A stretch of 64,000 nucleotides of DNA from Anthoceros angustus (lineage: Eukaryota > Streptophyta > Anthocerotopsida > Anthocerotales > Anthocerotaceae): contig MU008153.1 in the NCBI GenBank assembly GCA_010909165.1, positions 1 to 64,000 of the forward strand, given 5' to 3'. This document shows, in pieces, positions 40,599-50,299 of the stretch. How positions within the stretch are numbered: position 1 is the stretch's first letter; each line of letters starts with the position of its first letter. Under the pieces are notes generated by a model that was not told where the DNA came from, searched no databases, and saw only the letters and a list, made by a program, of their open reading frames with translations. The position numbers and the translations under genes were made by a program.

Positions 40599-41852
40599 AG
40601 GATGATTTGATTGAACCAAGCATAAGTGTCTACATATGCTTGGTTTAATGTGTGCACATATGGTGAATGAATGATAAACCAAGCGTGCGTCATTGGGCTT
40701 GGGCTTGCATAATAATGACAGCAATGGAGCAATGGTGATTGGTGAACCAAATGCAAACCACACTCCAGCAGGCTTCCTTTCGCTTTTCCATAAGAGCGTC
40801 GGTGATCGATTAGGAGGAGGAGAGGACACGAAGGGCCGGGAGAGTAGGGTATGTCATTTAAAGCCCACATATGTCTTGCCAATTATTGATAACAAGATCT
40901 CACCAATGGGCTTCCGCGGCAACAATGGATTCCAAGTTTTACACTTTGGAGGGTGGTGTATGTAGTCCCTTTTCCATCTTACTTCCACTAGAAAATACAC
41001 GACGACTCCGGTATGTACACATGTGAATGTAAATGGTGAGTGAGTGGAGGGCAGATGTAGGTAACGTACATATGGGAGTACACATTGAAGGGACCCGAAG
41101 CGGTATGGGCCCAAGCATCAAAAAGAAAGCTGGTTACAATATATCTACATATGTATGTATGACGTATGTCTTGCATAATTCAATTCAATTCAATTCATAA
41201 GAAGTGGTCTCAGAATTCTTCCACATCCCGGCTGCTGTGGGCCATGGACTGTTCTGCGATTTGCCCCACACAAGTACAGCATACACGTTGTGAGCTCGGT
41301 GCCGGTCCTCACCTGCAGCAGACACACAGAACCTGTACAATAATTGAGCCATTGCAGAATACCTCATTGGGCGCGCAGCACAAGATGAGATCTCATGGAG
41401 CTTGTTCCTGACGAATTGACCTGCTGATGAAAGCTGTCCACTCTTTATCCACGGTTCTGGCCGCCCAATGCCCATTGCCCACTGCCCTGCATTCGGAGCT
41501 GGTGGCGGGACCGGGAATGTTGAATGTACATCGTGCCAATTAAAGCCCAGCTCCCAATGCTACGCAACTTGTGATTGATGTAGAGTGCCCTGATGGTAGA
41601 AGCTTGCTCCTGGGCTTTGGTTGGTATCAAAGTAGTCCAAGCTCCAGTGACTCCCAGTCTTCCCTGCAACGGCATTTCGGTCTGTTAGAGGGCAGCCAAT
41701 GCAACCTGCATAGCATCGTCACAAGGACTGAGAAACCGGTCGGTGGTGTGGAGGAGCGAATAGGTATATACGCCTGTCCAGGATGAAGGTTTTTATTAGG
41801 AGCGGCAAGTGAACCGGAGTTATCGGATACCAGACATTTTTTGGCGGCCAGC

Positions 41853-43437
41853 ATGACGCCCCCGATGCTGCTACTGCTTTTGCTTCTCTTCCTGTCTGGA
41901 GTGAATGCGGAACCAATGCTAATCCCAAATGTCTCCAGCTGCGCCCCGCAATTCTCCAAGAAATTCGGGGGAATGATCAACTGCTGCCTCGACGTTCCCA
42001 CGGCTTTCCGGATCCAGAAGCGCCTCTCTGACCTCACGAACAGAAACAAGGGGAAGAAGCTGCGCGTCCGACAGCCTGCGCATCTCCTGGACGAGGAAGC
42101 TGCCGAGAAGCTGAATCGAGCTTATGCGATGGCCATGGCCCTTCCTCCTGAAGATCCAAGGTCCTGGGAGGGGCAGGCTCGGTTCCACTGCTTCTACAGC
42201 TACATGCGGATGAGGTCTCAAACCGGCTACCCGGGGACTGAGTACAACATCCACCTCAACTGGCTCTTCCATCCCTTCCACCGACTGTGAGTAAAATCCT
42301 TCTTCCTCATCTCCATGACTGATACAATGTGTTTGGAGTCAGGACTAGAAGCTCGTGAAGGAGCATCCTCTGACCAGGCTTCTGAACTACAGAAGCACAG
42401 ACATTTTTCCAGATTCGAGATTGTGCTGACAAGTGATGCGCGCAACCTGTTCCCAGACTCGTATACTTCCACGAGAGAATCCTTGGAAGCCTGATAGGAG
42501 ACGAAGACTTCACAGTCCCCTTCTGGAACTGGGACGACCAGAGAGACTCCTATCCTCTCCCGAACGCCATTCCCCCGGCATTCCGAGACCCCGTCAAGTA
42601 TCCGGCACTGTACGATGCGTTCCGCGGCCCCACAGGAGACCAGATCGCGAACCTGGCCAAGAGCAGTCCCTTCGACGTCCCGTTCAACACCGGTGAGCTG
42701 AAGCCCTGCCCTGAGATTCTGCAACATCTGCACTCTAAGCCCTTTTTCCATCCCAATGAACACGAGGACTGTAACCATTGTGCAGAGGACGAGCTGCGGC
42801 TGCTGAACAACGACCTCCTCCACAGAATCCTTGTCGTGAACTCTGAGAAGGATCCGGTGCTCTTCTTCTCCACCCCCATCCGACCAGGGGAATCCGGCAA
42901 CAAAAACGACCGACTGGACAATTTCTTGGAGGAATTCGAGGCTGTGGTTCACGGCGGAGTGCATTCCTGGACAGGAACCGATGCCACAGGCAGGGACATG
43001 GGAGCGGCCTGGACGGCAGCCGAGGATCCTCTCTTCTACGCGCACCATGTGAATGTGGATCGCATCTGGGATGTCTGGCGGGTGAGCCTCGCATGCTTCC
43101 AAAACCCTATTCGATCCGGATTGCTGTCCACTGACCTGGTCTGAATTTTAGGGTTTCGGAGCGCGCTAACGAGGTTTTCTTCCTTCTGCAGACTCTGGAT
43201 GGCAACAGGCAGAACATTGCCGACCCCGACTGGCTGGATTCCGAGTTTTTCTTCTACGACGAGAACGCGGAGCTGGTGCTTTGCAAGGTGCGGGATGCGC
43301 TGAGTTCTGAGGCTCTTGGATACACATACCAGCAGGTGGAGAATCCTTGGATCAGCTTCGGAGGCCTCGCAGACCTGCTTTCCAGCAAGGTCTCGCGGTC
43401 CAACTCTTCCAGTTCTTTCTACGCTCAAGATGGCTGA
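41853..43437 (+). CDS. PPO: Polyphenol oxidase, PPO-C (diverged)
   Basis: Four exons: 41853-42286, 42457-42692, 42786-43081 and 43192-43437, giving 403 aa. The start MTPPMLLLLLLLFLSGVNAE is a strong signal peptide. CuA motifs are ARFHCFYS, IHLNWLF and PFHRL; CuB motifs are VVHGGVHSWTG and FYAHHVNVDRIW. The DWL-like segment DPDWLDSEFFFYDENAELVL is followed by a Ser-rich tail (SRSNSSSSFYAQDG). Compared with PPO-A and -B it lies on the opposite strand, is much diverged, and has exons 4 and 5 fused into one. CuB is reached by an exon of 296 nt in place of 290. Residue HRL replaces HRW after the third CuA ligand. It appears fully functional. Confidence 0.92.
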
Positions 43438-43498
43438 CCTCAGCACGGTATTCCAATTTCTGTGACACGTCGCCATAACTGAGGGGAAATTAGGAAGA

Positions 43499-44817
43499 GG
43501 GGGCACATATCAACGATGCTTGCTAGACTGAGAGGTAGATGTCATATGGAGAAACACAACTCTAAGAACCAGCCATTACATCAAAAAATTGGAGAAACAT
43601 GAATTAAACCCTAATCAAATACTAGCGAGACTTAGACTTTTGTGAGGGCTAGTCCACTGGCATGGTGCTCTTTCCATGCGTTTTTCCCTCTTTGTTTTTG
43701 GGGTTGATGGGTTTTTTTTTATCTCTTTTTTGTAATAAACTCATCTTTTCCTTAGACTATTAATATTAAGGGTGGTGAAAAGATAAAAGGTTCCAATTAG
43801 GATGAGGTAGTGGTGATTGAGGAACTTGGATTTGATTAGAAAAATACCAAGATTAGATATATAATATTCTCTTTGTAATATTTGTAGAGCCTAGTGATAA
43901 TTCACTAATATTCTCTTTACAATCTCACTTCTTTTGTCACTCTCCGCTCTCTCCATCCTTCCTTTTTCTTCCTCCTTAGTAGCTTGTTTTTTCAATTGGG
44001 TTGAGAAGATGAACGACAAAACATAAAGAATTATTCATAGTTTGGTTGAACTTGCCCACACCAAGCGAGCTACAAATGACCTTCAAGGAGCAAGAAAGTT
44101 CTTATTTCAAGCACAAAAACTCCATCCAGGATTAAATGATGTTACTTAAATGCTTGCAATTGTGGAGGTTGAATTGGCAGCACATTAAAGTAAAATATTA
44201 GCATTCGTTCAGGTTCACGCTCAAATTCAATGCCGTTGTATAATTGGTATTGTCTTCTTCAAGTGAATCATGATGCAGATGAAGATACTATCAACAAAAA
44301 ATACAAGAAGTTGGCTTTATTCCTACATCCAGATAAGAACAAACAAGATGGAGTTGCATATGCTTTCAAATTGATTCTAGAAGCTAAAACCATTCTACCG
44401 GATAAAAGTAGGCGAAAGATTTTGGATAGTACAATTTCAAGATGTGAAGTAAATCGGAGAGCTACGTCTCGCGAAGAACATCAAACTCAGCGTCGAACTA
44501 ATGTTAATGTTCCATTGTATGACAATCATTCAGGTGAAGACTTTTATTCTCCATTCTATGATAATGATTTGAATGAAGACCCTTTTTCACAAACATTTTT
44601 CAATTATTTTTCCTGCAAGTTATTGGAATGTAGACTTTCATGCAAGTTATTGGGATGAAGGGTTTATCCCCCAAACTATTCTTATGGACCATATTTTAAG
44701 ATGTTTAGAGATAAAGTTTGAGCCCATTGTCCGATAGAGACCACGATGATGTTCATGTAGGTTTTTGGGGATGTTGACGTTCATCCGCGATACTATACTT
44801 CTAAACAATATTTTCAA
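43499..44817 (+). repeat. Left arm of a 1.3-kb inverted repeat
   Basis: Runs from GGGCACATATCAACGATGCT to CTTCTAAACAATATTTT and matches 46811-48083 on the opposite strand over its whole length. It starts ~60 bp after the PPO-C stop. A 113-bp insertion (43638-43750) flanked by CTTAGAC is missing from the right arm. Confidence 0.9.
44009..44778 (+). pseudogene. J-domain protein, damaged copy
   Basis: Counterpart of the gene at 46850-47623. The start reads ATGAACGACAAAACATAA, an immediate stop, and further stops occur in the N-terminal part. The J domain itself is still readable at 44230-44440 (WYCLLQVNHDADEDTINKKY, LFLHPDKNKQDGV). A frame of 142 codons from 44230 is left open. It is a pseudogene unless an internal start is used. 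Confidence 0.85.
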
Positions 44818-45290
44818 TTTCGGTTATCGCTGCAGTAGAGGTGACCGAAGTCCAGGTCAAGATCGGTGTCCATGGATTGCGGTTGTGATCCTAAACCTTG
44901 ATAAAATAGATGAAGCGCTTATTTTCAGCACGAAACACTTCGTTGTGAAACACTAACTTGTATGCATCCATTCGTTCTATCACGTATGGTATCACTCGCA
45001 TGGAGCTTGATCGAGGGACCAACATTCACAATATGTTCAATGCAGTGGGCAGCTTTGCCAGACAGTCTTAAACGTACCGCAACAATGCCAGTTGCAATTG
45101 GCTAGCTATGGAAACTGGTAAAGAGTGCTCGACCGTAATGCAGACAAGAGTGCTCGACAGTAATGCTAGAGTGCTTGAATCGTAATGCAGACAATACCGC
45201 GGATGACCTAGCTATGGAATCCAATGGAGTGCTTAAATCGCAATGCCCTGCATGAAGGTGAGAAACAAACATCATACCAGTCACAACACA

Positions 45291-45695
45291 AGGCAACCAT
45301 GCATCCACGTCCAGCCATACTAATAGCTTGCTCTCCCAACGTGTCATGAACCCATAGCGAAAGCATGTTCAACTTAGGAACTTAGAGTCACCACACTAGG
45401 CAAGCACGCATCCACCAGCCATACTAATAGCTTGCCCTTTGAGCGTGTGAACCCATGATAAAGAAAGCATGTTCAACCTAGGAACTTGAGTCACAACGCA
45501 AGGCAAGCACAGATCCATCAGGCATACTAATAGCTTGCTCTCCGAGTATGTGAACCCACAAAGAAAGCATGTCCAACTTATAACTTAGAGAACCAACACT
45601 AGGCAAGCACGCATCCACTTGCCATACTAATAGCTTGATTTCCGAGCATGTTACCCCCAAAGAAAGCATGTCCAACTTGGGAGATTTAGTCCTAG
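45291..45695 (+). repeat. ~103-bp tandem repeat, four units
   Basis: Units starting AGGCAAGCACGCATCCAC-like, each containing CATACTAATAGCTTG and AAAGAAAGCATGT(T/C)CAAC, at about 45291, 45398, 45501 and 45601. A shorter repeat (GTGCTCGAC(C/A)GTAATGC) precedes it at 45125-45245. Confidence 0.85.
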
Positions 45696-46129
45696 ACCAA
45701 AGAATGTCTTTTGATGACATACTTGGGTTGAATCCTTATAGTCTGGACGGTGTCGCACGAGATAAGAACTTGAATTCATATAAGCACTTCCTTGACCAAC
45801 AACCAAGCAAACAAATCTACTACGCAGATATATGGGTGCAAACCAATAACAACATGAGGAGTAGACGCCGCAAGACAAACACACTCCCACGAGAACAACA
45901 CGCAAATTCCTCACACATCGCCTCCTGAGTCATAGCTTTGGCCTTCTCACAACACCCTTGACGACATCTAGAGGAAAGCTATGATCCGAGTCTTCTCAAT
46001 GGAAGAGTCTATATATACTACTAGATCGCAGAGATATTCCTAAGATATCCTATCGCATCAAAGATACGCCAAATATTTTAAGAATACACTATAATATGCA
46101 AGGAATATGCCAAAGTATATTACTTGAGC

Positions 46130-46225
46130 TTATCCACTTAGCTATTGTATCCTAAACACTTAGCTATTGTATCCTAAACACTTAGTTATTGTATCTTTTA
46201 GGATACAATAGCTAAGTGGATAATA
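46130..46225. repeat. Palindromic hairpin with internal repeats
   Basis: CACTTAGCTATTGTATCC occurs three times in near-tandem, then GGATACAATAGCTAAGTG in inverse orientation, so the DNA could fold into a ~20-bp stem. Directly beyond (46310-46460) a TTAATTAACACTAAT(C/G)A motif recurs three times. Confidence 0.8.
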
Positions 46226-46810
46226 GCTAAGTGTATTCTAGAAGAATACACTATATTATGCCGAATATGCAAAAGCATATTGTGAGCTTATCCACTTAGC
46301 TATTGCTAACCATGTTTAATTAACACTAATTAATGCTTAATTAACATAAGCACCTTGATTAATTAACACTAATCAATGTTTAATTAACATAAGCACCTTA
46401 GATTAATTAACACTAATGACTTACTTAAAGATAAGTAATTAGATTAATTAATGCTAATCAAACACTAAACCCAAGTGCAGAGATTAGTATCTCACGGCAT
46501 GACAACGGCTACAAAAACCTAGTAGATATTTTTTTAAGATTTGATGGCTAAACTAAATTCTGAATAAAAACACTTAGAACTTTATTGCGGAGAGTAAAGT
46601 ATTCATCCAAATCACTTTTGCATATTCAAATGTTATACAAGAAGACATAAAATCTTTTTTGAAATACTAGAGGTAATGAAGATATTCATCCGAATCACTT
46701 TAGAATAGCAGCATGATATCCTCTTCTGTAATAGTCTTCATCTTAAAAATAGTCTTCATTCTTCATCTGAATACTAGTTTATACCCCAACAATCGTGATC
46801 TCTAATCATT

Positions 46811-48083
46811 TGTAAATATTGTTTAGAAGTATAGTATCGCTGATGAACGTCAACATCCCCAAAAACCTGCATGAACATCATCGTGGTCTCTACTCGGACA
46901 ATGGGCTTGAACTTTATCCCTAAATGTCTTGTAATATGGTCCATAAAAATAGTTCGGGGGATAAACCCCTTCATCCCAATAACTTGCATGAAAGTCTTCA
47001 TTCCAATAACTCGTAGGAAAATAATAATTGAAAAATGTTTGTGAAAAAGGGTCTTCATTCAAATCATTGTCATAGAATCGAGAATAAAAGTCTTCACTTG
47101 AATGATTGTCATACACTGGAACATTAACATCAGTTCGACGCTGAGTCTGATGTTCTTTGGAAGACGTAGCTCTCCAATTCACTTCACATCTTGAAATTGT
47201 ACTATCCAAAATCTTTCGCCTACTTTTATCCAGTAGGACATTTTTAGCTTCTAGAATCAATTTGAAAGCATTTGCAGCTCCATCTTGTTTGTTCTTATCT
47301 GGATGTAGGAGTAAAGCCAACTTCTTATATTTTTTGTTGATAGTATCTTCATCTGCATCATGATTCACTTGAAGAAGATAATACCAATTATACAACGGAA
47401 TTGAATCTGAGCCTGAACATGAACCGAATGCTAATATTTTACTTTCATGTGCTGCCAATTCAACCTCCACAATTGCAAGCATACAAGTAACATCATTTAG
47501 CCCTGGATAGAGTTTTTGTGCTTGAAGGAAGAACTTCCTTGCTCCTTGAAGGTCATTTGTAGCTCGCTTGGTTTGGGCAAGTTCAACCAAACTATGAATA
47601 CACCTTTCTGATTTGTCGTCCATCTTCCCAACCCAATTGAAAAACAAGCTACTAAGGAGGAAGAAAAAGGAAGGATAGAAGGCGGAGAGTGGCAAAAGAA
47701 GTGAGATTGTAAAGAGAATATTAGTGAATTATCACTAGACTCTACAAATGTTACAAAGAGAATATTATATATCTAATTTTGGTATTTTTCTAATCAAATC
47801 CAAGTTCCTCAATCACCACTACCTCATCCTAATTGGACCCTTCTATCTTCTCACCGTCCTATGTATGAGCTTGGATGGTTGCTCTACATATATAGCCTAT
47901 CTTTCATCTTTATTCTCGATATTAATAGTCCAAGTCTCGCTAGTATTTGGTCATAATTCAACTTTAGTTTATATCGTGGCATGTGTTTCTCCAATTTTTT
48001 GATGTAATGGCTGGTTCTTAGAGTTGTGTTTCTCCATATGACATCTACTTCTCAGTCTCGGCAAGCATTGTTGATATGTCCCC
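46811..48083 (-). repeat. Right arm of the 1.3-kb inverted repeat
   Basis: Reverse complement of 43499-44817 with scattered substitutions and small indels; it carries the intact J-domain gene. The arm ends at the simple CCCTCTCC tract. The spacer between the arms (44818-46810) holds only tandem repeats and AT-rich sequence. Confidence 0.9.
46850..47623 (-). CDS. J-domain (DnaJ/Hsp40) protein of the plant long-N-terminus type
   Basis: 257 aa from ATG 47623 (MDDKSERCIHSLVELAQTKR). Residues 1-65 resemble the helical segment found before the J domain in the plant type-III DnaJ family (NDLQGARKFFLQAQKLYPGL). The J domain follows (NWYYLLQVNHDADEDTINKK, KKLALLLHPDKNKQDGAANA, FKLILEAKNVLLDKSRRKIL) with its HPD motif. 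The tail is acidic and aromatic (FYSRFYDNDLNEDPFSQTFF, PPNYFYGPYYKTFRD). J proteins stimulate Hsp70 ATPase. Related plant proteins often have a C-terminal DUF3444, absent here, so this is a short form. The upstream in-frame stretch lacks an ATG. Confidence 0.8.
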   Translation of the reverse strand: MDDKSERCIHSLVELAQTKRATNDLQGARKFFLQAQKLYPGLNDVTCMLAIVEVELAAHESKILAFGSCSGSDSIPLYNWYYLLQVNHDADEDTINKKYKKLALLLHPDKNKQDGAANAFKLILEAKNVLLDKSRRKILDSTISRCEVNWRATSSKEHQTQRRTDVNVPVYDNHSSEDFYSRFYDNDLNEDPFSQTFFNYYFPTSYWNEDFHASYWDEGVYPPNYFYGPYYKTFRDKVQAHCPSRDHDDVHAGFWGC

Positions 48084-48190
48084 CTCCTCTCCCCCTCCCT
48101 CTCCCTCCCTCTCCCCCTCCTCTCCCCCTCCCTCTCCCCCTCCCCCTCCCTCTCCCCCTCCCTCCTCTCCCCCTCCCTCTCCCCCCTCGA
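48081..48190 (+). repeat. Simple repeat (CCCTCTCC)n
   Basis: About 105 bp composed of CCCTCTCCC and CCCTCCC permutations. The complementary strand would encode only Gly/Arg. Confidence 0.9.
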
Positions 48191-49564
48191 GTGGGATTGT
48201 CACATACCAGTGCCCCAAGTGAGCTAACCGGAGCTAAACCAAATAATTTAGCCACATCATGGCTGCTCTCTCCTCCGGAGACCATTTGGGGATCCGGCCT
48301 CCACCCCGCCCTCGCTTGACTCGGGAATCCAATACACGAATCAAGAGCCGGTGCCAGGATCATCTCCCACGTAAATCCGACCTATCCCCAACACCCTCAC
48401 GAAATGAGGAATGTTTGGAAAGTATAGAACCGGGTCTAGATCCGGATCTTCATCCGGGGGTTCTCCTACCACCATACTCCTCCATTCGGTCAAATGAAGA
48501 CCATGGCACACCTACCGGGGGTGGGGTGCCGACACGTCCATCCGTGTAGCAACGGACCCGCTTCTGTTCTGATCCCATGGGTTCCGCTCACCTTACATGG
48601 AGCTTACACTCGACCCCACGCTACTGCCTTCATCGGAAGCAGCTCCGGCTGTTGTAGGGTTAGCGGATCCCAAACCAACACCATTTTCTTTAGAAGGAAC
48701 ACAAAAATAGAACCATAGTCTACGCTTGCCAAAAATGCTCACGTCAACCTCGGCCTAACACACACCCCCCATTTTGCCCATGTTTTGGTGTCTAGGGTTT
48801 CCCTATGCCACCAGGCTTAACCACATCATGTAGCTCTCTCGACTCACCTAGAGAACCCCAAAAGTTTGTATGCACGACAAACTCAGGCCAACGGTCCCAT
48901 GGCCGAATGTTGCGACAACCTCCTCTCATCTTCGCGAGGCAGATAGAGACTTCATTTTCGAACAAGACACATCTGATAACTTTAACAGCTCTTGAGGCCT
49001 GTAGACCATGGCAGGCCCCTTAGTCCGCAAAACTTAACCACAAATGAATGTGCCCATGCCTACTTCTAGCATGCTCTAAAGATTGTTAATGTCCCCCACC
49101 TCCATCACCCTTACCAAGCTTAGCTACCATTTATCTGCCTCCACAATTGTGGGAGGGAAATCCCCGGGGCTTCCGAGGCTTCCCCCTCTAGCGGCCACAC
49201 TTATCCCACTGTCGCTTCGTACGTTGGGTTTCGTCCCATGAGACTCGTGTGAAAATTCGAGGTCCTGTGATATCCGATCGCTACACTGCGATAGCTGGAC
49301 ACACTTCTCAAATTTCTAAACGCAGTAAGGCGCCCCACTCACCTCTTATGCAAGCCCGCACCGCTTGCACTGCTCCGAAAATTTACCAATCCTCGGCCTA
49401 CAATGACTCGACCCATGCGAAGACGAAGAGCATCCGTACAGAGAGCACAGNCGGGAGCCATCATGAAGATGGTTCTTTGGATTTTGTGCCCTATATTCTC
49501 ACCACATGCGTTTAGGATAATCACAAATGTAAAGTAGGCAGATCGGGATCAAGAATCGAGCAGA
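48191..49564 (-). other. Retroelement-like internal tract, no recognisable domain
   Basis: Moderately GC-rich sequence lying downstream (minus sense) of a primer-binding-site-like motif. Short open frames (74-103 codons) show no gag or pol signature. One ambiguous base (n) occurs at 49451. Confidence 0.35.
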
Positions 49565-49582
49565 CACTGGCGCTCGATACCA
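49565..49582 (-). promoter_or_regulatory. Candidate retroelement primer binding site
   Basis: The minus strand reads TGGTATCGAGCGCCAGTG, close to the plant initiator-tRNA-Met PBS (TGGTATCAGAGC). In minus sense the preceding sequence ends ...CGTTTACA, an LTR-type CA end. An LTR would therefore extend upward from 49583, but no second LTR copy was found. Confidence 0.4.
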
Positions 49583-50299
49583 TGTAAACGATCAAAGTAG
49601 ACAAGATGCTACGCGTACTCTAATAAAATAGATTGGTAAGAATTCATTACAACGTGTCTCTTATACAATATCTGACATCGTATACATTGTATGTAACCTA
49701 ACGCTAACGATGATCGGTTATATGATCCAAACCCTAACGGGTTTAATCCAAATAAGCTTCAAGGCGTCGGCTCACTTACAACCTGGCTGGGTCGGCCTCC
49801 ACCAGTTCTTCCTTGGGCGGTTGCTATGAGTTTGACACGGGGCAGAGAACCTCCAGGATTCTTTCCTGTAGTCTACCCTCAAGCGAGAGTTCCACAGGCA
49901 TTGCCACACACCCAAAGCAAAGCAATTTCACAACCATTCACAAGGAGCACGTTTGGCGCTTGCGGTGAGCAAGCCTCCACCAAGCACTCAACCACCGACT
50001 TCCTCTCTACCAGACGCTGCGTTGGCTCACAGCCGGCACAAAATTCCTTTACAAGGGCAAAGGACTTGCGAGTATGGAAGCGCAAGACGTGATACTTTAC
50101 TTTGTGAAATCCTCCTCCTTTTATAGGAGGCTTTCCACATACAACCTCCCTTGGGTGACCCCACTACAGGTCACCTTTTCCAATTTTCTATTATTTCCTA
50201 CCGCCATTATTTAAGGCCTGGCATCTAAGTCTACTGTCTGATTCTGGGTAAATTCTATTCTAGTAACTTCACCTAAGATCATCCGTAAAGGATGTCAGT

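Noticed and set aside
41627-43506. Minus-strand frames of 123-291 codons across PPO-C
   Set aside because: Antisense shadows of the PPO-C exons.
48052-48363. Gly/Arg-repeat protein (GRGRGRGG) on the minus strand
   Set aside because: The repeat is the translation of the CCCTCTCC simple tract, not a genuine RGG domain.
49451-49451. Ambiguous base (n) as an assembly gap
   Set aside because: A single n with continuous sequence on both sides; no evidence of a larger gap.
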